The translations under genes were made by a program, and so were the position numbers. This document shows, piece by piece, positions 1 to 11,879 of a DNA stretch of 64,000 nucleotides (positions are counted from its first letter, which is position 1; every line of letters starts with the position of its first letter). A model generated the notes under the pieces. It was not told where the DNA came from, searched no databases, and saw only the letters and a list, made by a program, of their open reading frames with translations. The DNA comes from Amylostereum areolatum (taxonomy: Eukaryota > Basidiomycota > Agaricomycetes > Russulales > Stereaceae). The DNA lies in NCBI GenBank assembly GCA_012932865.1, contig SAXG01000008.1, positions 1,054,001 to 1,118,000 of the forward strand, read 5' to 3'.

Positions 1-338
1 TTGCCGACCGGCCCCCATACTGACGGCACCTGCGAAAACGAAGCCCATCTGTCAGCCATGCGCGGGCAGCGGGAATGGAGAAAAATGGAGAGCACAGCGA
101 TAACGGGGAGAACAAACTGCCGGGGGGAAAGGGAGGAGAAGACTGGGAAAGGAGAGGAAAATAGAATGGGTGGACGTACGAGGTGGTCTTTGGTGGTCTT
201 GCAGTATCGAATGAGGCTCGCGCTCGCCTCGCTGACGCGTATGCGGGGCCGACTGAGGTCCTCTCGCAAACGCTGGTTGTGCTCGAGGAGCCGGCGGAGC
301 TTGAGCTCGGACATGGACTGTTTCGGACGAGAAGACAT
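1..338 (-). CDS. STE18: Heterotrimeric G-protein gamma subunit (partial, 3' end off the window)
   Basis: Partner of G-beta in pheromone and nutrient signalling at the plasma membrane. Exon 1 runs 338-180 (53 codons, from an [16 protein letters not shown] start), a GTACGT donor follows at 179, and exon 2 starts at 29 after GCAG. The second exon encodes VPSVWGPVG and is cut by the window edge. The helix with [15 protein letters not shown], the [11 protein letters not shown] stretch and the VPSVWGP motif are hallmarks of fungal G-gamma proteins, which are usually about 80-95 residues, so only the C-terminal CaaX end is missing. The ATG at 338 is the only start that gives the known N-terminus. 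An out-of-phase open frame on the + strand here is a shadow. Confidence 0.9.
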   Translation of the reverse strand, partial: MSSRPKQSMSELKLRRLLEHNQRLREDLSRPRIRVSEASASLIRYCKTTKDHLVRPPILFSSPFPVFSSLSPRQFVLPVIAVLSIFLHSRCPRMADRWASFSQVPSVWGPVG

Positions 339-1270
339 GGTGGTGGGATGGTGTTGCAGACGGGGGGTTTTGAACGGAGGTGGGTGGGTGGGAAAGGAGC
401 GGGCGGCGGTGGCGAGTGGGCGTCGGTGGGCGCTGAAGTTGTGCAGAACAGATCGGTCAGCAATTGAGCCACAGCACGACGGCGTTGGCGAGGATGGGAG
501 ACGAGGAATGGGGAGGAGTGGGTGGGTCGGGCAAGGAGAGGTGTGTACGCTGTACAGGGTGGGCAAATGGGTGAGAGACGCACCTGATGGATGACCAAGC
601 GCTCGGACGACCTCGATTTGCGTACTGTCAGTGTTTTCGGCAGATAAAATCCTGAGCTTTTCCCTTTCGGAAGAAGGAGTCGAGGAGGAGGGGGAGAGGG
701 GGAGAAGGGAAAGGGGAGTTGATGAGGAGAAAGAGACGGTGAACTGAGATCGAGAAGCGCAAGGGGCACCGTGCGCTGATGCAGGGTCCATGGGTCACGT
801 GCATTTTTGGTCCGTGGACCTGTGGACTTGTATATCCCCCCCGTCGCCGGCGAGCGCACTTTACCTTCTCCTTCTTCTCCTTTGGCACTCCGATGGCGAG
901 CAACAACGCACCCACGGTCTACGAAACAATATACCCAGCTCAATTAGGCTACAATGGACACGGCGATCTCAACACGGTCCTACTTTCCACCAGGCAACAT
1001 GACCGCCACCGACGATTCACTGATGCTTCAGAAACGTTCGTAGGCGTAGCAGCTCAAAGCCCTGAGATGAATATGCAAACCGGAGCGCTCGGAGACCGTT
1101 TAATGGAGCGCTTGCCTCGGGCGTGCTCTTATCATACGGTGCTTCTCGCACGTCGAATGAGCGACGGTGCTTAACACTGTCAAATAGAGCCTTCGTATTT
1201 AGATCGCTGGCTGTGCGCGATTTCCCTGGCGCCCGTCGTGCAAGTCGTTCGATCTCTGGCCTTCAAACTC
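339..1270. other. Intergenic, shared 5' region
   Basis: The upstream regions of the G-gamma gene (leftward) and the membrane-protein gene (rightward) meet here. A CACGTG palindrome lies at 796-801 and purine-rich GGAGGAG tracts at about 670-715. Open frames across it show no domain, splice logic or biased composition that I can defend as genes. Confidence 0.5.
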
Positions 1271-2336
1271 ATGGCGTTGTCCACACTGTCTTGTAAGGAA
1301 ACATAGCACCAGGTCGACTTGCTCACCGACCTTGCCACCAGCCACGCTGCTCTTCCCCGCCTTCGCCGCCCTCGCCGCGCGCACCCTCCTCAACGCCTTC
1401 CTAACCTCCGATGTCCGCCCCAAGATCGAAGCCCAATGTCCCCCGAATTCAGGCCCTTACAACCTCCCCTACACCGCGCTCCCCCAGCTCAACGCCCCCC
1501 TCTGCTTTTTCGCCACATTCTTCCACACCGCCCTGGCCTCGCCCGCCGTATTCCCCCTCCTAGCCACCTTCGGCGCGTCCTGGGCCCCGCTCGTCATTCT
1601 CCCCACCGTCGAGGCTTCGCGCAAGGGCCGCGCGCGCGTCTTCGGCCCCTTCTTCCCCGTGGTGTTTGGGCTCGTGTACCAGCTCGCAGGCGTGGGCGTG
1701 CTCTTCCCCCTCTTCTTCCTCGCCATGGTCGCGTCCGGACACGCCCGCATGCACACGCGTGCCGGGGCCCACGCATCGGTCGACCAGGCGCACGCGGAGG
1801 CGAACCTGTTCGCCCTCGTTGTAGGCTACATCGCGCCCTCCGTCGCGATGTGCGTGCTCGAGCACCCGACGATGACCCTGCTCTGGCTGCCGTTCCCCGT
1901 GTGGATCGCCCTCTCCCGCGCCCTCTACCTCCTCCTCCGGCCCCTTTCCCCTTCCCCCACCTCCTCCAACGGACACAACACGGTCCAAGCCACCTTCCTC
2001 CTCACCTTCGTCCTCTCCGCCCTCACCCACATCCAGATCGTCTGGTCCCTGCGCTCCGACCTCTCCGCGCTCGCCTCCCTCTTTATTCCGCGCGCGCCCG
2101 CGGCGGACGCGCCGCTCGAGGCGGCGGTGTTGGGGTTGCTGCAGTGGGACATGTATTTTACGATCGGGGCGGGGATGCTGGGGTCTTTGTGGTTCGTGGA
2201 CGACGTCGCGGAAGGGGTGCGGGTGTGCCTGTGGTGCGTTGGCGCGTCGCTTGTGGTCGGGCCTGGGGCGGCGGCGGCGGGGCTGTTTATGTGGAGGGAA
2301 GGGCGATTGAAAGGGGGTCCGGAGAAGGTGGCTTGA
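1271..2336 (+). CDS. Polytopic membrane protein of unknown function
   Basis: Exon 1 is 1271-1292 (ATG, 22 nt), the intron 1293-1341 (GTAAGG...CACCAG, 49 nt) and exon 2 is 1342-2336, giving 338 residues. The start is chosen because the long open frame has no ATG of its own, and this tiny exon joins it in phase. About eight hydrophobic segments alternate with short loops across the protein, for example around PLCFFATFFHTALASPAVF, VFGPFFPVVFGLVYQLAG and ANLFALVVGYIAPSVA. A histidine- and arginine-containing loop (HARMHTRAGAHA) lies near residue 140. The general pattern recalls fungal multi-pass proteins found near secondary-metabolism genes, but no neighbour here supports that role and I assign no function. 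Confidence 0.7.
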
Positions 2337-2664
2337 AGGGTATCGCCATTGCGTGTTGTGTCCGCGATCTATCAGTATGCATGTCACGGTATTGTAGGCT
2401 TCAGGCGCGTTGGAAAACGAAATTGTGTTTCTTGATCTCGTACAGACGAGATGGTCGTACCTTTGTAAGTAGTACATCCGTACTTGCAAGTTGCCAGTAC
2501 AAGCACATCTCACAGCATCTCACGTGAACAGAACTTGAAGGAAACACGAGGCTCGGCGTTTCACAGCCTTCACCCCATCGACATCGACGGTGTTGACGAT
2601 CGCACTCTTCATCCCTCATCCTTCTCTCCACCGGCATCCATATTTTCCAGCAATTCCCTTCCGT
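2337..2664. other. Intergenic, 3' of membrane protein and 5' of NACHT gene
   Basis: No gene seen. Pyrimidine-rich sequence at about 2600-2660, just before the NACHT start, is what one expects near a fungal transcription start. Confidence 0.4.
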
Positions 2665-5600
2665 ATGTTATCCAAGGCGAAGCAGAAACTGCGCCCGAGC
2701 AAAGAGGCCACACGGACGGCCAAGGCAGCTTTGCTCCGGACCCTTCAGGTGGCGGAGAAGGCCCTCGACGGCGTCCCCGTACCCGGAGGCAAAGCAGGAG
2801 TCGGTGCCCTCTTGGAAATTGCACGTGCTGTAGCGGTGAGTTGTCCATCCAGGTCCATCCCCCCGCACCCTTCAGATCTAGCAACTCACCTCTCGTTCGA
2901 TAGAGATCTTCGCAAAACGTCGAAGACTTGGAGAAGCTGACAGACGTATGTGGAGATAATGCAAACCGACGTCCTTACGCCTGTACGTGACGCGCCGGAC
3001 ATCACCCCAGAGACGAGAAACGCGCTCGAACGACTCGGCAGGTGAGCGATGGTTGTAGAGCCCCCCTGGCGTCCTCGAACGCTTACATCGATCTCCCAGC
3101 GATATGGAGGAGAGGCTGAAGCCGTGGAAAATTCACGCGAAGCGTTCGAAATTGCGACGGTTCATCGAGAGCGATACGACCGCCGGGGACCTGCAAGCCC
3201 TCCTCGTCGATATCAAGGGCATGGTGGAACGTTATCAGGTAATCGCACATAGGATCTGTTCTCTTCAACGTTCCACGTTCAATGGCTAATCACCTAACGC
3301 TGCATAGGTCGGTGCTCTCGCGAGAGGAGAGCGCTCGAACGCGCGTTTGGAGACGAAGGCTGCGATCATAGAGGGCAACACTACTCGAATCGAAGAGGCC
3401 ACGGATGGGATACAAACACGTCTCAAGGTCGGTGTACTGTACCTCTCGCTGCCCGTGGTGACTGATGACTTCAAATGTAGGATGTCTCTGAGAATGCGGC
3501 GGCGACAGGTAAGCCAATCGTCCCGACGTGCGAGGTTTCCACTGACCATGTCCTTTGAGAACGCACGAGACTCATCAACTCTCTACCCCGTGCCGAGAAG
3601 GCCGCGTTCGACTCTGCTCGTGACGGGGGGCCCTCTTCCTGCTTTGAAGGGACGCGGGTCGCAGTGTTGGAAGATATTATGACGTGGGTGCAGAGCTCCT
3701 GACCCCGACATCCCGCCCGTATTCTGGTTAGTCGGGCTCGCCGGCACAGGAAAATCCACTATTGCGCGGTCCATCGCAGAAACGGCGCGGTCCAACTGGC
3801 TGGCTCGGCGCCAGCTTCTTCTTTTCTAGGCTCATGGGCGGATCCCTCCGCGACCCCAACCTTGTCTTCCCGACGATCGCACATCAGCTCGCGCAGTTTC
3901 GCGGCGGATTCAATTCCACCATCGGCCACGCATTGGAGCTCAACGCGGACTTGGGTCACAAGGAGGCGGAAGAGCAGCTCTTCAAACTGATCATCGATCC
4001 CCTCATCCAGGCAGGACCTTCGGACCAAATCGTCCTAGTCGTCCTAGACGCTCTAGACGAGTGCATCTCCGAACGTGGTATTGCGAACATCCTGCAGCTC
4101 CTCCTGACCCACGCTTCGCGCATCCCCTTCCGCTTCCGCATCTTCCTTACCAGTCGGCCAGAGCACCACCTCCGCTCGGTGTTCGCCAAGGCGAAGGGCT
4201 TTTCCAAATTTGTTCTTCATGACATCGAGCGTTCTGTTGTTCGGGACGACATCCGACGCTACATCCACGCGGAGCTCTACCGCATACCAGCCGAGCTCGA
4301 TTGCCCAGTTCCAGAGGGCTGGCCGATCCAGGAGGACGTCGACAGGCTCGTGGACAACTCTGGGGCGCTGTTCGTGTACGCGGCCACTGTGGTTCGGTTC
4401 ATCGGGAACGACAGGGTGCGCGATCCGCAGAGACAGCTGTCGGTTATCCTCGGGATGAAGCCTGTGGTGAACGCAAAACCCTTCGACCGCCTGGACCAGC
4501 TTTACCTCCAGATCCTCACGAGCGCCATGCCGGAAGACACCGAGCCCGAGGACATCGAGCGTTATCAAGCGGTCATAGGCAGTATTGCGCGATTGCGGAC
4601 GTCTATCCCTTTGCGTTCCTTGGCCAGTTTGACCGGCTATAACGTTGGTCAAGTCAGGAACGCGCTGCACCATCTGCACTCTGTCATCGTGACACCGATC
4701 AAGGATGACGATCCCGCGCAGATATACCACCCGTCGTTCGTCGATTTCCTGTGCGATCCACAGCGATGTGCCGATACACGTTTCTCCATACTCACCCAAG
4801 GCCACGAGCGAAGACTGGCGTTACGATGCCTGGAACTTCTGAAGCCCCTTTTGAAGCGGAATATAGCTGGCATACCAGATCATTTTCTCACCCGGTGGGA
4901 TTTCTTTGATGTGGTGGACAACGGGCCCGGGGACGGAGCCTTTTTGAAGCGTATATTTACCCCGGAATTGGAATACTGTTGCTTGAACTGGCCTTCTCAT
5001 CTAGAATCCACCCCTTCGGGAGACTCTTTCGTGGTGGACGCTTTGCGGGACTTTGCGACACGTCGGATGCTGTGGTGGCTCGAGGCAGTAACCCTTCTTC
5101 GTAAACATGAAATCATCAGCGATGCCATGGATAAAGTCTACAAATGGGCTGTGCGTTACCTTTCTGTCCACCTGTCTGTCCCCTTTGTTGACATGCTGGA
5201 GTAGATTGAGTCGCGGTGCGATGGTCGTCTATGCCAACTTCTACGCGACGGTTCGCAATTTTTCTCGAGATTTGGCGGTCTTATCAGGTGCTCGCCCCAC
5301 CTGATCTATCAAGCTGGAGTGCCCTTTCTTCACCCAGACACCGTACTGGCGCAGACATATATTCATGAGATATGGGATGCTTCCTGGGCCGTTCACGACT
5401 TGGAATTACCCTCCTTCGGGGACTTTGTTATCACGTCGCACGACCTCGCTATGTTCATTGTTTCGATGACACCATTGGATGTGCAAGAGGATGCAGGCAC
5501 ATGGGGTGCAGATGAAACTCCTGGGAAGATATTCATGCGCAAGGCAGCTTTGACCTTTATGGCGATGGAGGTTGGTCGCCACCACCCGGACCTCAGAAAC

Positions 5601-6722
5601 CCTTCTGTGCCAGTGGACCCATTAGGTGTCGATCTCATTCCCTATCTGCTGGCGGCAACGAATCATAAATCGGAATGTGTACGCCGTGCCGCATGGAATT
5701 GCATATATATGTCATATGATGTTTGGGTGGCCCAGAAGACCGATACGAACCTGCTTGGTATGAAAGCACTCGAAACACTCATGGACAAGGATGAACATTG
5801 GGAAGTGACCTATGCCGTTTTGTACTTCACAACCCGCCATCATGTGCTTTGGCTGTCGGTGGGTGACAATTATACCCGCGAGAGCTTCGCTCCTAAGCCT
5901 TTCCACAGGACTCGGTGGTCCAGGAGCTTGTAACACGGGTCATTCAGTTTCTGAGCTCTAGTAATATGACAATCGTCGAGTCAGCGATACACTTGGCAGC
6001 CCAGTTGGTTCAAGATAAAAATGGTACTGTGCGACTCAGCGTAATGCAAGAGATCGGTCGGGGACGTCTTGAAAAGTTGATGTGCAGCACGAACGCCAGT
6101 ATTCGCCGCGGAGCCTTCAAGTATATCAATAAGTTTGCGCGCGGCGGTTCCACAGCTACCCTCGACACCTTATTCTCAGGATTGGGAGGCAAAAACCTGC
6201 ATGATCTCCTGGCTTCCACAATTGCTGATGGGGTACGCATGTGTGTTTTCCGCGGTATCGTCCTCCTAACAATATTCGTTGACCTAGTTCCAACCAAGTC
6301 TCGTGCCGGTGGCTCTGCAAATCACCAAGGTCATCGTATTGCATGGCTCCATCGAGCACAAAAAACATATTTTGGGCCAGCACTGGATTTTGGAAGGGTT
6401 GAGCAATGCACTTGCCAATAGATTCACGCCCGTTGGCCTTGACTTTGACCTGGATGGAGTTGAAATCAGTACTGCAGTGTCTTGTTTGCTCGACCTCGCC
6501 TGTACCTTTGGCCCACACCCCGCTATATGCAACCCCATGATAATGGCATCGTTAAGAAACATTGTCTCAAACGCCGCAAAGGAAGATGGTGGATTTCTGG
6601 TGGAGGCACAGCATACACTGCAGATACTTGAAGGAGGGGACCGTCACTCAGTACTCAGTACTCAGACCTTTTGGTTTCGGTATCTACGGAGAGCGCGTAT
6701 GAATGTCTCGGCAGTGTGGTAG
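2665..6722 (+). CDS. NACHT (STAND) NTPase, NLR-like, with three apparent frameshifts
   Basis: The N-terminal part is helical and resembles the HeLo/MLKL-type bundles of fungal NLR-like proteins. It is followed by a NACHT domain with Walker [10 protein letters not shown] (about 3737-3765), a FFFSR motif, Walker [11 protein letters not shown] (about 4040) and LTSRPE. The C-terminal part is alpha-helical and HEAT-like. Such proteins are thought to act in fungal non-self recognition and programmed cell death. Exon boundaries that keep phase include 2835/2904, 3042, 5150/5205, 5858/5909 and 6232/6288. From about 3810 to the stop at 6722 the frame is clean. Three breaks lie upstream: an extra G at about 2946, an extra base at about 3694 just before DPDIPP, and a duplicated TGGC at about 3803. 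No conventional intron rescues them, so this is either a decaying allele or carries assembly errors. Confidence 0.75.
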
Positions 6723-7424
6723 ACCGATGAACTCGGGTTGTCCTACTACGCATCCCCATTCCCTGATTTGAATGTTCAGACAGTGACGGTGATGTGGACA
6801 AGTATCACTTATTACATTATATACCATAGACTGTGCGAAGAAACCCGCTTCTTCTCCAATCGGACAGTACCGTTGTTGACCTGGCAGGACGACGGTCGCT
6901 CGAGTTTGAGAGGGTCTGTCAATCACGATATATTGTGAGACAGGTCCGACAGACTACAAAGCGTGCTCGTAGTGAGAGACAAATGCTCCGCGGACGAGCT
7001 CGTAAACGCGCTTCTCCCAAGAAACAAGGTTCCCCCGGTGCGTGACCTTGATGCGCAAATCGCCGAATAAGTTGAGGAGGATAGACGGAGTGTCGGCTCG
7101 CCACGGTTGACATTCGGCCTTTATTTAAGGTGTCCGTGCATGGAGGTATGCACTGCTTGCGCATGCTTCTCTCCGCACGCTTCTCGCCTCGCCGCAACAC
7201 GAAAATCACCCAGCACAATCTCCCTAAGCCGTCGGTCGCCCAATGATTGAGAAGGATGTGGAGGTACGGAAATAACAGCGCTTCAAGTGCCGTCGGCTTG
7301 CTGCAGTCAATAGTCAGTTCTATTGATATTGCGATAGCGCTCGGCATTGATCTCGAGGAACTTGATGTTCATGAGTCTAAGTCTCTAAGTAACGACGCAT
7401 GCTATCAGTTCCGGCGAACGGGTG
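6723..7424. other. Intergenic
   Basis: No supported gene. Several open frames overlap on both strands without splice signals or recognisable domains. The right end merges into the decayed 3' part of the transporter pseudogene. Confidence 0.4.
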
Positions 7425-8445
7425 TTGTGGGGAAAGGTGGCGCCCTCGTCCTCGAGGGGTGCTTCACGGAAGGGCCTTCTCCACCTGGCCAGTATTGACG
7501 AGGTGGCGGGGGGACTCGGGGACGAGCTAGACTCCGAACATGAGCGGGATGGCGAGGATACAGTGCACAGAAAGAAGGAGACGCCAAGCAACAGAGTTTG
7601 TATCGCTGATGTAGCTGGTGCCGTACCTTTAGAAAGGATGACTGAGTAAAACGAAAGACAAGATGATGTTCGGAATTTCGCACCCTATCCAATACGAAAC
7701 CAAGATACCGAGGGTTACCGCGAACTGGAAGAGGCCAACAGTAGTACTACGGATTCCAGGAGGGGCGAGCTGAGAGAGACCGTGGTTACTCCAAGGGAGA
7801 GACAGGAAAAGATGGGGGATGCGAACTTCGGATAGGAAAGTAGGGACGGCTGTGGACAGCACATCAACTGGAAAGTCAATGAAGAAGCGGCCTGCGAATA
7901 TGTAGTCGAACCCTCAGGGTTCATAGTAGCCTTTCGAGAGAGAAAAAGTAGAGTGTTAGCGTCCGGTGAGAGATGGTGTGCAGGCGTGACGTACGGTCGT
8001 GGGTGCTCCTCCGAGCAAATGGCAGATAAACGAAGCGACACGAATGACCCAGCCACAACCCAAGTTGCAGAGGACGTAGCCGTTGATAAGAGCGCCTGAA
8101 CAGCCGCCGAGAGCGAGGGTAGAGACGGTCCATCCCTTGGAGGAAGAGTCGGGGGCGATGCGCTAGAAACGCGGGTCTCCCGTGAATGAGGGCATGACTA
8201 GAACCTGTACATATGAGCCCTGCCTGGAAAACGAGGTGACCAGCCAGTCAGTCGTGATGTTGCAAATGAGAGAATGTTGGAAAGACGCACTCATGATCGT
8301 AGTCCGCCGAGGGCGGCGATGAGGGCTATACGAAGGAGACGGAGGCTTGTGAGGAGCCCCTCGACGCGATTACGCTTGCCAGCGTCAGTGGCAAGCTGTT
8401 CTTTGCGAGTGGCGAGCCTGGTGGCGACGTCGTCGTTGTTCATGG
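7425..8445 (-). pseudogene. MFS sugar transporter, broken
   Basis: Fragments in the order expected of a fungal hexose/sugar transporter read leftward from an ATG at 8445: LRIALIAALGGL (first membrane helix), VLVMPSFTGDPRF, SSKGWTVSTLALGG, GALINGY, RSTTVGLFQFAVTLGILVSYWIG, SYISDTNSVAWRL and LVPESPRHLV. The frame is interrupted by an in-frame TAG after DPRF (8165-8163) and another after LMFGV (7529-7527). The GYD motif normally following the first helix is absent, and the C-terminal half of the transporter is missing. Substitution-type stops make decay more likely than assembly error. Its start lies 355 bp from the divergent polyol dehydrogenase, an arrangement that suggests a former transporter/dehydrogenase pair. 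Confidence 0.75.
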
Positions 8446-8800
8446 CGGAAAAGAGTTGAAGGAAGCCTCAGAGGAGAAGGAACAAGAAGGACGCTGATAT
8501 ACGCTCGCTCGTTTCTCGTTTGTCAACCCCCACGGGGGAGGAAGAGGTACAGGCTGGTCCAGGGAACAACCAGGAACAACTCCACGGGACGGTCATGCAA
8601 TCCAGAAAATTGACTTGCCGGACTTAGCCGGACTTACGTTGCCCCGGACCGCGGCTTCCCCGGCAGCAGCCTGACCACGGTCACTGGGTATATCTTGGGT
8701 ATATCACCCTGCCGCGCACCACGACGGGTCACGGAGGCCGCACACGCTAATTAGGTCGAGCACACTTTCACAACCCCTTCATCCTCGTCGCCATCGTCCC
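8446..8800. promoter_or_regulatory. Divergent promoter of transporter relic and polyol dehydrogenase
   Basis: 355 bp between two divergent starts. It contains CCCCACGGGGG at about 8528, a doubled GGGTATATC motif (about 8687 and 8698) and a pyrimidine-rich stretch (CATCCTCGTCGCCATCGTCCC) abutting the dehydrogenase ATG. GC-rich boxes could bind a CreA/Cre1-type carbon repressor, but I cannot test that. Confidence 0.4.
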
Positions 8801-10161
8801 ATGTCTTCAGACAGATTCAACCCAGCCGTCTTCACCAACAAGAACCACGACCTCTACATCGAGGACGCGCCCTACCCCTCATGCGGTCCCGATGAATGGT
8901 AGCTCTCCAATTTCCCTTCTCCTCAGGCAGACTGGATCTGACGACTTTTCGCCTCTGAAGCGTTGTCCGCATACGCGCAACGGGCATCTGCGGCTCTGAC
9001 ATCAAGTTCTGGAAATCTGGGCACGTCGGTTCCATCGTCGTGGAGGACGTGCTCGGGCTTGGGCACGAGTCTTCCGGCGAGGTCGTCGAGATCGGCAAGG
9101 ACGTCACCAAGTTCAAGGTCGGCGATCGCGTCGCCGTCGAGTGCGTGCCCTCCTCTCTCCCCGATCGCCACCCGTCTCATTGAATTCCGCTCACGCAGGA
9201 CCACCATCCCTTGCGGGACGTGCAAGCATTGTCTGGGCGGGCGCTACAACCTCTGCCCAACCGCCACCTCCGTCGGCGCGCCAGGGACCCCCGGCACCCT
9301 GCGCAACTACATCGTCCACCGCGCCGCGTGGCTGCACCTGATGCCCCAAGACATGAGCTTCGCCGTCGGCGCGATCCTCGAACCGCTGTCCGTCGCACTC
9401 GCCGGCATCCGTCGTGCGGATCTGCGCCTCGGACAACCCGCGCTCATTGCGGGCACGGGCGCCGTCGGCCTCCTCGCGGTCGCGCTTGCGAACGCGGCGG
9501 GCGCGACGCCCATCGTCGCGACGGACGTGTCGCAGCCGCGGCTTGAGATCGCGAAGAAGCTCGGGGCAAAGTATACAGTGAATGCGCTGGGGAAGACGCC
9601 CCAGGAAATCGCGAAGGAGATCGTCGGTCTCACGGGGGAGGCGGACAGGCCTGAGGTCGCGATCGAGTGCTCGGGCATCGAGTCGTCGATCCAATCTGCG
9701 ATCTACGTGGGTGCTCGCTGGATGCTTTCCGCGCGTTGTGCTCATCTCTGTGGCCATGGTAGGCGCTCGACTCGGGAGGGGTGATGTTGCAGATCGGCGT
9801 GTGCGGTAAGGAGCACGTCGCGTACCCGTTCGGCGCGACGATGGATCGCGAGGTGTGCCGCTTCCTCCAAGTCTTTTCTTCCAGTGGATGAGTACGAGGT
9901 TTTTGCGTAGATCGACCTCCGCTACCTCTTCCGCTACAAGTCCACCTGGCCGGCAGCGATCCGTCTCGCCTCGACCGGGAGGCTGAAACTCGAGGCGCTC
10001 GTGACGCACACGTACAAGCTCCCTGACTGCCTCAAGGCCTTCGAGACCGTCGCAGACCCTAAGTCGGGCGCCGTGAAGGTTATCGTGAGTAGTTCTTACG
10101 TTTTATGCACTTGCGCGCGATGGTACTAGCCTGACCGTGTCATGTGCAGATCGAATCATGA
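8801..10161 (+). CDS. Zinc-dependent polyol dehydrogenase (xylitol/L-arabinitol/sorbitol DH family)
   Basis: NAD-linked oxidation of a pentitol or hexitol to the ketose in pentose catabolism. Six exons are inferred: 8801-8898, 8961-9140, 9199-9706, 9763-9852, 9911-10084 and 10150-10161, giving 353 residues in phase throughout, close to the family norm of 350-385. Catalytic zinc ligands appear in TGICGSD and GLGHESSGEV. The structural zinc loop has the four cysteines of CGTCKHCLGGRYNLC. The Rossmann motif is GTGAVGL, followed by the coenzyme acidic residue in VATDVSQPR. I cannot distinguish L-arabinitol 4-dehydrogenase from xylitol dehydrogenase by eye. It sits beside a sugar-transporter relic, an oxidoreductase and a glycosidase. 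Confidence 0.88.
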
Positions 10162-10610
10162 TTCGTAGTACTCAATTGTGCAGAGGCCTGACTCGATGAC
10201 AGTAGTGATAAGAAGAAAAATAAATGCTATGTAGTATAAATTGTACAGCAACGCGACGCTCAGGTTAAAAACGACGTTCATTTTGTTTCCCTGTTAGGCA
10301 ATAGCATTACTATACTATGCGGTCGTGAATGCTTGCTCATCATGCTCGTGGCTATGACCAGACCACGTTTTGGCAAGACCTTGAGCTCAATCCGAATATC
10401 TTCGGGCCTGCGGGACATTTGATCGACCGAGTCTGTCGACTCGGACTGGCAACGGCATGCGCTCCGTCGGTCCCGCGTTTCTCGCTCATACCATGCCGTA
10501 CCTCTCTGTACCCGTGATCGTATGTACATCTATTACTTCGTACTTTTACGTATACTTGCTACTCAGCGCATCGTACTGTGTATTATATGCGCGACGTCTA
10601 CAGCCGGCCG
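10162..10610. other. Convergent 3' region
   Basis: AT-rich 3' flanks of two converging genes, with AAATAAAT-like sequence at about 10215 that may serve polyadenylation. No gene seen. Confidence 0.4.
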
Positions 10611-11879
10611 TCAAATGTCCACACCAACCGTCCGGCCTTCCTTCGCGCTTACTCGGCACAGCTCCAGCAGGCGCACGACCGCGAGCGCGTCTTCGGGTTT
10701 GACCGCGAGGAGGGAGGGGTCTTTTTTCTGGATGGCTTCGGCGACGTTGTCGTAGAAGGAAGTGTAGCGCCCGGGCAGCGTCGGGAGGGGCACCTTGGTG
10801 CCGTCGCCCGTGACGAGTGTGCCGTACGCGTCAGGTAGGCTCACACCGAACCCTTCCGTGGCGGGGTTTATCGGCGGGGACGCCATCAGCTGGCCTTCTT
10901 GAGGATCCATCCCGAACTGCACACGGTGATTGGGGTAGAACGTCAGAGCGAAGGAGGGGGGTCAGGGGCACGCGCGCCGGCACGCACTTTGGTGTAGGTA
11001 CCTTTGGTGAAACGGACGATGAAGCGCGGGGCGGGGGAGGCGGCGTCGAGGCAGCACGCGCGGCAGAGCGCGGTGAAGTGGAGCGCGGGGTAGTGTAGGA
11101 GGACAAGGAAGCTGTCGTCGACCTCAGCGGGCCCGGTCTGGCGCTCGTTGGTCACGAACGCAGTAAGCGAGGCGGGTTTTCCGAACTGACATAGGACTGC
11201 GGTCATCCAAGGTATGATATATGAGACTTTATCTGAAATGTATGGTGTATGGGGGGCATTGGGGGCCGCACCTTGGTCCACAAGATGGCTGCCGAGGTCG
11301 TAGAGCACGCCCGAGCCCAGCCCGGCGGCCTCGCGCCAGCTCCCAGAGAGCGCGGGCTGGTACCGGTTGAAGTAGCTCTCCCAAAAGACTGGGCGGCCTG
11401 CAGTGCCACCTTGAACTAGCGCGCAGAGGGTGAGGAAGTCGCCGTCCCAACGGCGGTTGTGGTACACGCTGAGCACGAGGTTCTTGGACGCCGCCAGATC
11501 GCAGAGCTCCCGCGCCTGGGCAGAGTCGTCCGTGAACGGCTTTTCTACCACGACTGGACGCGCGGTTCCGTGGTCAGCTACCCGACGGATGAGGAGAGAT
11601 GGAGAAGGACTGACCATGCTTTCCGGCCTCGAGCGCGCGCTTGACGAAGGTATAGTGGGTGTCGTTGACGGTGGAGACGACGACGAGATCGATGTCGGGA
11701 TCGGCAAGGACTTGGTCGAGAGATTTCGCGACGGAGACGTTGGGGTAGTCGTCCTTGCACGAGTCGCTCGAGCGTTGGAGGATGGTCTTGATGTTGAAGG
11801 CGGGGACGGCGGCGATGAAAGGGAGCTGGAAGACTTTGGCGGAGAAGCCATAGCCGAGGACAGCGACGTTGATGGGCAT
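10611..11879 (-). CDS. Gfo/Idh/MocA-family oxidoreductase
   Basis: NAD(P)-dependent sugar or inositol-type dehydrogenase fold. Exons (leftward) 11879-11615, 11553-11272, 11196-10988 and 10916-10611 join in phase to give 353 residues. The N-terminal Rossmann motif is NVAVLGYGFSAKVFQLPF. The family signature is VVVEKPFTDDSAQA, and the catalytic-domain stretch YHNRRWDGDFLTL and a DLGSHLVDQ motif follow. The acceptor at 11197 was chosen because it restores the DQVLCQFGKPASLTAF context, although the intervening sequence is also open. It is transcribed divergently from the GH3 gene and converges on the polyol dehydrogenase. The substrate cannot be read from the sequence. Confidence 0.87.

Noticed and set aside
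1560..2513. 317-residue minus-strand open frame rich in Arg, Gly and Glu
   Set aside because: Antisense shadow of the same gene; its composition mirrors the GC bias of the sense codons.
1319..2527. 402-residue proline/arginine-rich open frame overlapping the membrane-protein gene
   Set aside because: It is the shadow of a GC-rich coding sequence in another frame, with no splice logic or domain.
9191..10009. 272-residue minus-strand open frame across the polyol dehydrogenase
   Set aside because: Antisense shadow; the sense strand gives a complete enzyme with zinc-binding and Rossmann motifs.
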